A stretch of DNA of 64,000 bases from Sphingobium sufflavum (GTDB taxonomy: Bacteria; Pseudomonadota; Alphaproteobacteria; Sphingomonadales; Sphingomonadaceae). The position numbers and the translations under genes are program-made. The notes beneath the pieces are model-generated. The model was not told where the DNA came from, searched no databases, and worked only from the letters and a program-made list of their open reading frames with translations. The stretch spans positions 164,769 through 228,768 of the forward strand of contig NZ_JAJSSH010000007.1 of NCBI RefSeq assembly GCF_021403115.1, written 5' to 3'. Positions 36,351 through 43,983 of this stretch are shown one piece after another. Each line of letters starts with the position of its first letter. Position 1 is the stretch's first letter.

Positions 36351-37790
36351 ATGACAATAGCCAACCCCCTACCGCTCTTCCGCGACGCGCTGCCCGCAGG
36401 CCGGGTGATCGACGACCCGGACCTGATCGCACCCTGGACCAGCGACTGGCGCGGCAAATATCATGGCGCGGCCGCCGCGATCCTGTCCCCCCGCAACGTC
36501 GAAGAAGTGTCCGCCATCCTGCGGATCGCGGCCGCGCATGGCATCGCGCTGGTCCCGCAGGGAGGGAACAGCTCGATGGTCGGCGGGGCGACCCCACCCG
36601 CCGATGGCAAGGCCCTGATCCTGTCGCTGCGCGCGATGAACGCCATCCGGTCCATCGACGCGGACGCCAATCTGGCGGTGTGCGAGGCGGGCGTGATCCT
36701 CCAGACATTACATGAGGCGGTCGAGGCGGCGGGACGGCGCTTTCCCCTGACGCTGGGCGCAAAGGGCGTGGCGACCGTCGGCGGCCTGATCTCCACCAAT
36801 GCGGGCGGGACACAGGTGCTGCGCCATGGCCCGATGCGCGCGCAGGTGGAGGGGCTGGAGGCGGTATGGCCCAACGGCTCCATCCTGAACGGCCTCGCCG
36901 CGCTCAAGAAGGATAATCGCGGCTATGACCTGAAACAGGTGCTGATCGGTGCGGAGGGGACCATCGGCGTCATCACCGCCGCCAGCCTGCGGCTGGTCCC
37001 GACCATCGCATCGCGCACCGTCTTCTGGGCAGGCGTTGCCTCCACCGCACAGGCCCTCGCCCTGCTGCGCCATCTGGAGGAGGCGCTGGGCGAGGCCGTG
37101 GAAGGGTTCGAAATCCTGTCCGACGAGATTGTCGACGTGGTGTTGAGCGAGGTGCCGGGTACCCGCAAACCCATCGCCTCCCCCGCGCCCTGGCATGTGC
37201 TGGTCGAGGCGGTGACGGCCGACCCTGGCGACGCCGACGCCCTGCGCGCGCGCGTCGAGGCGGCGCTGGCCGACGCTTTGGAAAAGGACCGGCTGACCGA
37301 CGCCACCATCGCCAGCAGCGAGGGGCAGGCCGACGCCTTCTGGCGGATCCGCGAATCCGTCTCCTCGTCGGAGAAGGCGAAAGGCCCGGCGATGCAATAT
37401 GACATCAGCGTGCCGGTCGGCGCGATGCCGGCCTTCATGATCGACGCCGCCCGCGCGTGCGAAGGGCATTTCCCCGGCAGCACGGCGCAAAGCTATGGCC
37501 ATCTGGGCGACGGCAACATCCATTTCCACGTCCGCCCCCCGCGCGACCCCGCCGACCGGGGCGCGCACTGGATCGCGGAGCAGGGCGAGGCGGTCAGCCG
37601 CTTCGTCAACGACCTGGTGGCAGCAGCAGGCGGCTCCATCTCCGCCGAACATGGCATCGGCCAGATGAAGGTGGCGGAACTCGCCCGCCTCGCCTCCCCC
37701 GCCCATCTGGTCGGACTGCGCGCGATCAAGGGGGCGTTCGATCCCGGCGGCATCATGAACCCCGGCAAGCTGGTGCCGCCCGCCCCATAA
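36351..37790 (+). CDS. FAD-binding oxidase (2-hydroxyacid dehydrogenase, GlcD/D2HGDH-like)
   Basis: A 479-residue flavoprotein of the VAO/PCMH family. The FAD-binding domain has GIALVPQGGNSSMVGGATPP, the pyrophosphate loop, and GVATVGGLISTNAGGTQVLRHG. The C-terminal FAD-oxidase domain has SYGHLGDGNIHFHV with the metal/substrate histidines and ISAEHGIGQMK, ending FDPGGIMNPGKL. This layout fits D-2-hydroxyglutarate or D-lactate dehydrogenases that pass electrons to a quinone or ETF. The start at 36351 (MTIANPLP) matches family length. It is monocistronic and the exact substrate is open. Confidence 0.9.
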   Translation: MTIANPLPLFRDALPAGRVIDDPDLIAPWTSDWRGKYHGAAAAILSPRNVEEVSAILRIAAAHGIALVPQGGNSSMVGGATPPADGKALILSLRAMNAIRSIDADANLAVCEAGVILQTLHEAVEAAGRRFPLTLGAKGVATVGGLISTNAGGTQVLRHGPMRAQVEGLEAVWPNGSILNGLAALKKDNRGYDLKQVLIGAEGTIGVITAASLRLVPTIASRTVFWAGVASTAQALALLRHLEEALGEAVEGFEILSDEIVDVVLSEVPGTRKPIASPAPWHVLVEAVTADPGDADALRARVEAALADALEKDRLTDATIASSEGQADAFWRIRESVSSSEKAKGPAMQYDISVPVGAMPAFMIDAARACEGHFPGSTAQSYGHLGDGNIHFHVRPPRDPADRGAHWIAEQGEAVSRFVNDLVAAAGGSISAEHGIGQMKVAELARLASPAHLVGLRAIKGAFDPGGIMNPGKLVPPAP

Positions 37791-37868
37791 GGCCCGGCGT
37801 TCGACTCCGCTTGCCTGACGATGCCGATCCCCCTATTGCGAGCGCCGAAAAATCCATAGGAGCTAGTC

Positions 37869-38645
37869 ATGGCGAGCGCGCCGCAATCGAACAGTCTGCC
37901 GATCCTCTATTCGGATCTCGTGCCGCTCAACAGCCAGCAGCACGCCGATTTCACGCTGCGCGCCGTCGATGCGGCCCCGTTCCTGGCCGACCAGCATGCC
38001 GTGCCGCTGACCGTGGACGAATTCGTCTCCGCCCAGCGGTTCCTGCCCATCGTCTTCTCGTCGGGCGAAGACCCGGTGCCGCTGGCGCTGATGGGCCTGA
38101 ACGAGGGCGTCAACACCATCGTCGATGACGAAGGCAAGATTCGCGGCCTCAGCTATATCCCGGCCTATGTCCGCCGCTATCCCTGGATGCTGGCTCGCCT
38201 GCGCCCCGACAGCGAGGAACTGTCGCTGTGCTTCGACCCCAAGGTCGGCACCATCGGCGCGTTCGAGGACGGCGAGGCGCTGTTCGACGGCGCAGAGCCG
38301 ACCGAACTGACCAAGGGCATCCTGGCCTTTTGCGAGCAGTTCGAGCAGGCCGCCGCCCGCACGGCGGAGTTCATGAAGGAACTCAAGTCCTATGACCTCC
38401 TGATGGAAGGCGAAGTCGCCATCCAGCCGGAAGGCGCGGACAAGCCCTATGTCTATCGCGGCTTCCAGATGGTGAACGAGCAGAAGCTGCGCGACCTGCG
38501 CGGCGACACGCTGCGCAAGATCAACCAGAGCGGTATGCTGCCCCTGATCCACGCGCACCTCTTCTCGCTCCAGCTGATCCGCGAGATCTTCCAGCAGCAG
38601 GTCGAGCAGGGCAAGCTGCCCCCGGTTCTGGCGCCCGCGCTCTAA
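37869..38645 (+). CDS. SapC family protein
   Basis: A 258-residue cytoplasmic protein of the SapC family (Pfam SapC). It starts LPILYSDLVPLNSQQHADF with the family LxxxxH pattern, and contains FLPIVFSSGEDPVPLALMGL and IPAYVRRYPWMLA. A C-terminal LPLIHAHLFSLQLIREIFQQQ completes it. AGGAG lies 8 bases before the ATG. SapC is named from a Campylobacter surface-array locus. In alphaproteobacteria such genes are frequent near TonB-dependent receptors and tryptophan halogenases, neither of which is here. The molecular role is unknown. Confidence 0.9.
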   Translation: MASAPQSNSLPILYSDLVPLNSQQHADFTLRAVDAAPFLADQHAVPLTVDEFVSAQRFLPIVFSSGEDPVPLALMGLNEGVNTIVDDEGKIRGLSYIPAYVRRYPWMLARLRPDSEELSLCFDPKVGTIGAFEDGEALFDGAEPTELTKGILAFCEQFEQAAARTAEFMKELKSYDLLMEGEVAIQPEGADKPYVYRGFQMVNEQKLRDLRGDTLRKINQSGMLPLIHAHLFSLQLIREIFQQQVEQGKLPPVLAPAL

Positions 38646-38695
38646 GACATATGTCGATCCGCCTCTCAGGAGGCGGGCCGCGCATGACAGGCAAT

Positions 38696-38732
38696 GCCCG
38701 CTGCATGATGATTGCAGCGGGCATTATTGTTT
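38696..38732 (+). terminator. Terminator after the SapC gene
   Basis: GCCCGCTGC and GCAGCGGGC form a perfect 9-bp stem with a 9-base loop, followed by ATTATTGTTT, a weak T-rich tract. It lies 50 bases downstream of the SapC stop. Confidence 0.75.
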
Positions 38733-38992
38733 GGGTGATTCGGATGTGGCGGATCGGGCGGCGACGCACAGCCGGATGATGAACGCTGGAACAGCCCCCC
38801 CGGCCAATGCAACGTCGTCAGACCGCCTCAACGAGAATTATCGTCGGCCAGGGAGACGCGAGCCGCCAAATCCGGCGGAATTGCGGAGCTTTGGTGGATA
38901 GTGCAACCAGGACACACTGCACCAATTTCGACTTTCGAGGGACGGTGCGTGCACGATTTTCGATGGACTGCGATTTTTTTGCATCACCTTCC

Positions 38993-39021
38993 TTGAAGAT
39001 CGCTGCGCTCTGTTCTAAATA
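38993..39021 (+). promoter_or_regulatory. Promoter of the anti-SD small RNA
   Basis: TTGAAG (38993-38998) and TAAATA (39016-39021) are separated by exactly 17 bases. The -35 lies within CCTTGAAG, which also fits the CTTGAA half of heat-shock sigma-32 promoters. Transcription should begin near 39028. Confidence 0.6.
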
Positions 39022-39027
39022 GAGATC

Positions 39028-39131
39028 ATGCAGGGCCTGCCCCCCCTTTCAGGTCTTGCATGAGCGTCCCTGCGGGGACGTCTCCTCCCTGAACCTTGGC
39101 CACCCCGTGCATCGCATGGGGTGGTTTTTTA
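39028..39131 (+). ncRNA. Small RNA with anti-Shine-Dalgarno motif (cuckoo/alpha-r14-like)
   Basis: About 100 bases between a good promoter and a strong terminator, with no protein frame. Predicted folding: a 5' hairpin (TGCA..CCTG with a C-rich loop, CAGG..TGCA), a second hairpin GTCCC-TGC-GGGGAC (39066-39079), then single-stranded CTCCTCCC (39082-39089), then the terminator hairpin. A CU-rich motif complementary to ribosome binding sites between stem-loops is the hallmark of stress-induced alphaproteobacterial RNAs (CcsR in Rhodobacter, alpha-r14/suhB family). A heat-shock-like promoter fits. Target mRNAs are unknown; the family assignment is from memory of the motif. Confidence 0.65.
39100..39131 (+). 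terminator. Terminator of the anti-SD small RNA
   Basis: CCACCCC (39100-39106) and GGGGTGG (39118-39124) form a 7-bp stem followed by six Ts. A-rich bases are few on the left side, so it works mainly rightward, though it also separates the convergent amidohydrolase gene. Confidence 0.85.
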
Positions 39132-39151
39132 TGTGCCGTAGCGCACCGCGC

Positions 39152-40033
39152 CTATTCGGCGGCCAGCGGGAGGACATCGCCCAGCGCGGCCCCAAGCGCC
39201 TGCGCAAGGTCCGCGATCATCCGGCCCTGGCGCCCCACCCCCTCGCCCGGCTGATCCAGCGCCGCATCCAGATAGAGCGACCGGTCGATCTCCACCTGAA
39301 GGGCGTGGATGGCGCGGGACGGACGCCCATGCCGTTCCAGCGTGTAACCGCCAGCATAGGGCGCGTTGATCGCGACGCGCAGGCCGTGGCCACCGATCAC
39401 CTCCGCCGCGCAGCGGGTGATGGCCGGGGACGCGCTCTGGCCGAATCGGTCGCCCAGCACCACATCGACCCGGTCCGGTCCCGCCGCCCCTCGCAGCGGG
39501 GGCATGCTGTGCAGATCGACCAGCACCGCCACACCACAGGCCGATGCCGCCACGTCCAGCATCTGCCCGACATGGGCGTGATAGGGCTGATGAATGTCGC
39601 GAATCCGCTCCGCCACCTCCGCATAGGGCGGGCGGCGCAACCACAGGTCGCCGATGCTGTGGTAGCGGTGCGGCACCAGCCCCAGCCCGCCGCGCAGCTT
39701 TGCGCTGGCGCGTATCGCCACGCCATGGGGAATGTCGGACACGCTGGTCGCGTCAATCTCCCCCTCATGCCGGTTGAGGTCGAGGATAGCCCGCCCCTTG
39801 CGGGCGATCACCGCGCAATGGCCCACCCCGATCGCCTCCGTGGCCAGAGCGTCGACATGCCGGTCCTCCAGCGATTGCAGGCCCGACAGGCCCACGCGCG
39901 CGCGAACGACGAGGTCGGCGGGATACTCACGACCCGCGTGGGACACGGCGATCACCACCGGCCCGACCGCGCCGGGCACGCCATATTGGCAGAAGGCCGG
40001 ATGGACGAGCAGCGGCTCCCTGCCGCCGATCAT
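39152..40033 (-). CDS. N-formylglutamate amidohydrolase family protein
   Basis: A 293-residue member of the FGase family, hydrolysing N-formyl-glutamate-type compounds. Motifs include VVIAVSHAGREYPADL with the metal histidine, LEDRHVDALATEA, LDLNRHEGEID and VLVDLHSMPPL, then APYAGGYTLERHGRP. The start at 40033 (MIGGREP) has GGA 6 bases upstream; a TTG at 40063 would add ten residues. The gene is divergent from cpdR, an arrangement I recall as recurrent in alphaproteobacteria. The true substrate in this subgroup is not established. Confidence 0.88.
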   Translation of the reverse strand: MIGGREPLLVHPAFCQYGVPGAVGPVVIAVSHAGREYPADLVVRARVGLSGLQSLEDRHVDALATEAIGVGHCAVIARKGRAILDLNRHEGEIDATSVSDIPHGVAIRASAKLRGGLGLVPHRYHSIGDLWLRRPPYAEVAERIRDIHQPYHAHVGQMLDVAASACGVAVLVDLHSMPPLRGAAGPDRVDVVLGDRFGQSASPAITRCAAEVIGGHGLRVAINAPYAGGYTLERHGRPSRAIHALQVEIDRSLYLDAALDQPGEGVGRQGRMIADLAQALGAALGDVLPLAAE

Positions 40034-40179
40034 GCGTCCGCTGGGCAGTTTTGCTGTTCGCAATCTTAACCCCGATGGAATTTGTTAAGCCGTTGTCGCA
40101 TAAGAAAAGGACGGAATCCATGAGGAAGTGCGCGCCCGGAGTCGGCGCGCGCACCCTTGTCCGTTGGGGGTTTGTTGAG

Positions 40180-40554
40180 ATGGCACGTATTCTGCTGGCC
40201 GAAGATGATGATTCGATGCGGCTGTACCTGACCCGCGCGCTGGAGCGATCGGGTTATGACGTGACCGCGGTGGATCGCGGAACGGAGGCTGTCCCGCTCC
40301 TCGAATCAGAGCATTTCGACCTGTTGCTAACCGATATCGTCATGCCGGAGATGGACGGCATCGAACTGGCGCAGCACGCCGGGACGGTATCGCCCGCGAC
40401 CCGCGTGATGTTCATCACCGGATTCGCCGCCGTAACGCTGCGCGCGGGCAAGATGGCGCCGGAAGCCAAGGTTCTGTCCAAACCGTTCCACCTCAAGGAC
40501 CTGGTCCTGGAGGTCGATCGGGTGTTCGAACGCAACAGCGCCAGCGGCCTGTAA
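40180..40554 (+). CDS. cpdR: Cell-cycle response regulator CpdR
   Basis: A 124-residue single-domain receiver. ILLAEDDDSMRLYLTRALERSGYDV matches CpdR closely; the phosphoacceptor is Asp52 in LLLTDIVMPEMDG, followed by the FITGFA switch region and the conserved LSKPFHLKDLVLEVDRVF. In Caulobacter, unphosphorylated CpdR primes ClpXP for degradation of PdeA, McpA and, through RcdA, CtrA, with phosphate coming from the CckA-ChpT relay. The start at 40180 (MARILL) is family-typical. TTAAC and TTAAG motifs at about 40066-40088 could be CtrA half-sites, but their spacing is not canonical. tRNA-Val follows. Confidence 0.93.
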   Translation: MARILLAEDDDSMRLYLTRALERSGYDVTAVDRGTEAVPLLESEHFDLLLTDIVMPEMDGIELAQHAGTVSPATRVMFITGFAAVTLRAGKMAPEAKVLSKPFHLKDLVLEVDRVFERNSASGL

Positions 40555-40638
40555 GGCGGGGAGCCGATAAAGGTGCGGATAGCGCAAGATTAGCTCTTGC
40601 ACCCTGCGCCGCCCCCCGCTATTGGCGCGCTTCCCCGT

Positions 40639-40713
40639 GGGCGTATAGCTCAGTGGTAGAGCACTGTGTTGACATCGCAGGGGTCGCAAGTTCAATCCTT
40701 GCTACGCCCACCA
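40639..40713 (+). tRNA. tRNA-Val (GAC)
   Basis: A 75-base cloverleaf with CCA encoded. Acceptor GGGCGTA pairs with TACGCCC, the D arm is GCTC/GAGC with AGTGGTA, the anticodon stem CTGTG/CGCAG encloses TTGACAT with anticodon GAC (codons GUC/GUU), and the T arm GCAAG/CTTGC has TTCAATC. Confidence 0.95.
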
Positions 40714-40716
40714 TGG

Positions 40717-40757
40717 AAAGCCCCGTTGGCCATCGGCCTGCGGGGCTTTTCTGTTTT
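40717..40757 (+). terminator. Terminator of tRNA-Val
   Basis: AAAGCCCCG (40717-40725) and CGGGGCTTT (40741-40749) form a 9-bp stem continued by TCTGTTTTG. It begins 4 bases after the tRNA. Confidence 0.85.
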
Positions 40758-41165
40758 GTGGGCTGGCTGGATCGACGATGTGCCGGGATGGCGGCCCACA
40801 GGGGATGGACGGACCTTCCGTCAGGACAGGCCCTTTGTCATCGCGCCTTTCAGGACCGGGACGGCGGAATGGACGCCTTGACGCCTTCGCCAGCGTTCGC
40901 GATCCCGCGCAGGGGATCGGCAGGCCGACCATCATTATCGCACGCATCGCCGAACACCGCCCGCGCACTTTGCCGCAGGGAGAGGGGGTAATCGCGCAGC
41001 GACCGCGGCGCACCCTCCGAACGTCTATCCATGGCCTGACCTTTCCTCCACGGGACAACCGCCGATGGCGGGGCGCCCTCCAATCCTCGAATCTTCAAAG
41101 TCCAGCGCCCGAAACCCTCGCCCTCGCGCGCCGGAACAACGTTCATCCCGATACGTTCCCCGACG
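40758..41165. other. Intergenic stretch, nothing recognised
   Basis: About 400 bases between the tRNA-Val terminator and the AsmA-like gene. Several overlapping frames are open on both strands, but none has a ribosome site, family motif or codon pattern I can support. It should contain the AsmA-gene promoter. Confidence 0.5.
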
Positions 41166-43277
41166 ATGGCGGATCTGGACCCGAAAATTGCGCAGTCGGC
41201 TGGAGAGGATGGGACGGCATCGCCGCCTGCCCCCGTCGCGCCTCGCCTGCGGGACCGCTGGCATCGCCTGCCGCTCCTGGTTCGCATCCTGCTCACTGTT
41301 CTCGGCGCCCTGTTCGCGCTCTGGTTAATCCTGTTCCTTACTAAAGGACGATTCCTAAAAAAGCCCTTCGAAGGCATCGCCAGCCGCATGATAAAACGCG
41401 AAGTAACCGTCGACGGCGACTTCCAGCTTTATTTCGCGCCTATTGGCATCAAGTTCGTGGCGGAGAAGTTCAAGGTCGCCAACACGGGCTGGGCCAGCAA
41501 AGATCATCTGTTCGCCGCCGACCTTGTCCACGCCCGCCTCTCCACCTTTCGCCTGATTCTGGGTCAACGCCGCATTACATGGCTGGCGTTACGCAACGGT
41601 GACGCCGACCTGGAATGGTCGCGGGACGGCAGGACGAACACATGGACGCTGGGCGACCCGAACAGGAAGGGCGAGCCGTTCGACATGCCCGACATACGGC
41701 AGGGCATCGTGACGGGTACCACCGTCCGCTATCGCGACCCCCGCCGCCAGATCGAAACCGACATCAAGGTCGATACCGTCCGCGCCCGCGACACGCGCTT
41801 TGCCCAGGACATCGGCTTCACCGGCACGGGGCGGATGCGCGGTCGCCCCGTCAGTTTCACCGGCAGGCTGTTATCGCCCAATGAGACGGTCGCGGGCGGA
41901 CGCAACCGGCTGGCGGTGAGTGCACGATCGCTGGACGCCTCCGCCACCCTGTCCGGCACACTGCCCGCAGCGACGCAGATCGAGGGCGCGGACCTTTCCC
42001 TCACCGTGCGGGGCGCCAATCTGGCGCGTTTATTCGACATCATCGGCGTGGCCATCCCCGACACCCGCCGTTACCGGATCAGCTCCGCCCTGACTTATGG
42101 CGACCAGGCATGGCGCTTTACCCGGCTGCGCGGCCTGATCGGGGAAAGCGACGTGGCGGGGACGCTGACCGTGACCCAGCCTGGCGGGCGGCTGCACCTC
42201 GGCGCCGATCTGGCGACGCGGAGCCTGGCCATCGTCGATGCCGGCCCCTTCATCGGGTACAACCCCGACCGGCTGGCGGCGCAGGGGATGCAGGGGGCGA
42301 TCACGCAGGTCGGCGGAACACCGCGCATCCTGCCCGATGCGCCGTTGCGCGTGGACGCGATCAGCCGCTTCGACGCCGATGTGAAATGGACCGCGCGGAC
42401 GATCAAGGCGCCCAACGTCCCCATCTCCAACATCGGTCTGACCCTCGACCTCGACAAGAGCCTGCTGAAACTCTCGCCCCTCACCTTCGACATGGCGGGT
42501 GGCCACCTGTCGTCGGACATCGTCATCAACGCCCGCAAGCGCCCGGTCTTCACCGACTATGATATTCGCCTGTCGCCCACGCCCATGGGCAAGCTGCTCA
42601 ACCGCTGGGGCGTGGAGGAAAGCGGCACCAGCGGCACGCTGACAGCGCGGATCAAGATGACCGGCAGCGGCGATACGGTGCATGATTCGCTGGCCACCTC
42701 CAACGGTCGCATCGCCGTCATCATGCCCAAGGGGACGATGTGGGCGCGCAATATCCAGTTGGCGGAGATCGACATCGGCGTGTTCATCCAGAAGATGTTC
42801 GAGGATCGGTTGAAGGAGCCGGTGCAGATCAATTGCGGCCTGATCGCCTTCACGGTGAAGAATGGCATTGCGGCGGCGGACCCGATATTGATCGACACGA
42901 CCAAGAATGTGATCCTCGGTCGCGGCGGCTTCAGTTTCCGGGACGAAAGCATCGACCTGGCCCTGCGCGCCGACGGCAAGAAGTTCAGCCTTTTCTCCGG
43001 CCAGTCGCCCGTGGGGCTGAACGGCCATTTCGCCGCGCCCGGACTGGCGGTCATCAGCCCCGAACTGCTGACCCGCGCGGGCGCCGGGGTCGGGCTGGGA
43101 CTGGCAGCGTCACCACTTGCCGCCATATTGGCGTTCGTCGATGTGGGGGACGCCAAGTCCGCTGCCTGCGGTCCCGTGCTGAAGGGCACCACCGCTACTG
43201 CCCAGCGCACCAGCAAGGGCAAGCCGCGCGATGACGTCGGACGGGGCACCACCGCCAAGAGCGAGAGCGGAAAATGA
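41166..43277 (+). CDS. AsmA family protein
   Basis: A 703-residue inner-membrane-anchored periplasmic protein. One N-terminal membrane segment (about 38-58: LLVRILLTVLGALFALWLILF) is followed by the AsmA pattern KKPFEGIASRMIKREVTVDGDFQLYF, then long stretches of beta-strand repeats. The C-terminal AsmA_2 region has NGRIAVIMPKGTMWARN and DRLKEPVQINCGLIAFTVKNGIA. AsmA-like proteins are now thought to bridge membranes and move phospholipids. The tail is Lys/Thr/Ser-rich. The start at 41166 follows no strong Shine-Dalgarno sequence. It is monocistronic, 165 bases ahead of bphO. Confidence 0.88.
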   Translation: MADLDPKIAQSAGEDGTASPPAPVAPRLRDRWHRLPLLVRILLTVLGALFALWLILFLTKGRFLKKPFEGIASRMIKREVTVDGDFQLYFAPIGIKFVAEKFKVANTGWASKDHLFAADLVHARLSTFRLILGQRRITWLALRNGDADLEWSRDGRTNTWTLGDPNRKGEPFDMPDIRQGIVTGTTVRYRDPRRQIETDIKVDTVRARDTRFAQDIGFTGTGRMRGRPVSFTGRLLSPNETVAGGRNRLAVSARSLDASATLSGTLPAATQIEGADLSLTVRGANLARLFDIIGVAIPDTRRYRISSALTYGDQAWRFTRLRGLIGESDVAGTLTVTQPGGRLHLGADLATRSLAIVDAGPFIGYNPDRLAAQGMQGAITQVGGTPRILPDAPLRVDAISRFDADVKWTARTIKAPNVPISNIGLTLDLDKSLLKLSPLTFDMAGGHLSSDIVINARKRPVFTDYDIRLSPTPMGKLLNRWGVEESGTSGTLTARIKMTGSGDTVHDSLATSNGRIAVIMPKGTMWARNIQLAEIDIGVFIQKMFEDRLKEPVQINCGLIAFTVKNGIAAADPILIDTTKNVILGRGGFSFRDESIDLALRADGKKFSLFSGQSPVGLNGHFAAPGLAVISPELLTRAGAGVGLGLAASPLAAILAFVDVGDAKSAACGPVLKGTTATAQRTSKGKPRDDVGRGTTAKSESGK

Positions 43278-43443
43278 TGCCCGCCCCCGCCCGCGCATAC
43301 CGCGTCCGACCGAATGGCCGAAAATATCGTCCGAACGGCCGGATCTTGATCGAGATTATGGCCGCCGCCGCCTTTTCAGTTTGTACTCACCCCGCTACCC
43401 CCTAAGCTCCCGCAAGGAATTCCTCCTGTCCCTGAGCAACTGC

Positions 43444-43983
43444 ATGATCGAACCACCCCGTGACGCGCTGCGCTCTGCAACGCGCGATGCCCATGCCATG
43501 GTGGACGAGGCCTTCGGCCGCTTCGATCTGGCGGAGGATGCCTCCTATCGCGCCTTCCTGACGGCCCATGCCCGCATCGTCCCCTCGGTCGAAGCATGGC
43601 TGGACGCGCATCAGCCGGTGGATATGCAGCCCTGGACATTGGTGCGCCGCTGGCCCGCCTTGAGCGCCGACCTGGCTGAACTGGGCATCGAGCCGCCGAC
43701 GCCCGTGCCCTTTGCCCTGTCGGGAGACATCGCGTCCGTCTGCGGCGTGACCTATGTGCTGGAGGGGTCGCGGATGGGCGGCGCGCTGCTGTCCCGCCGG
43801 GTCGCCTCCGGCCTGCCCGCCGCCTACCTCGGTGCGCCGTCGCAGGTTGCGCTGTGGCGCGGCTTCTTCGCCAGCCTCGACGAGCATCTGCCCACGCAAG
43901 AGGCTATCGACCGGGCCTGCGACGCGGCCCTGCGCACCTTCGACGCCTTCCACGCCGCCGGTGTCCCGGCGACGAACGCATGA
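43444..43983 (+). CDS. bphO: Heme oxygenase (biliverdin-forming)
   Basis: A 179-residue bacterial heme oxygenase that opens heme to biliverdin, carbon monoxide and iron. The proximal ligand is His17 in LRSATRDAHAMVDEAF, and the distal helix carries SVCGVTYVLEGSRMGGALLSRRV with its flexible glycines. The ATG at 43444 gives the family length; the 71 upstream codons of open frame are Arg-rich shadow, and no ATG/GTG/TTG lies closer to the AGGA at about 43413. Its stop overlaps the phytochrome start (ATGA), so chromophore enzyme and photoreceptor are made together. Confidence 0.9.
   Translation: MIEPPRDALRSATRDAHAMVDEAFGRFDLAEDASYRAFLTAHARIVPSVEAWLDAHQPVDMQPWTLVRRWPALSADLAELGIEPPTPVPFALSGDIASVCGVTYVLEGSRMGGALLSRRVASGLPAAYLGAPSQVALWRGFFASLDEHLPTQEAIDRACDAALRTFDAFHAAGVPATNA

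Noticed and set aside
38807..39022. 71-codon plus-strand frame upstream of the small RNA
   Set aside because: No ribosome site. It overlaps the small RNA promoter and has no recognisable pattern.
40850..41389. Minus-strand 179-codon frame between tRNA-Val and the AsmA gene
   Set aside because: It runs into the coding start of the AsmA gene on the other strand, is Arg/Pro-rich and lacks start signals.
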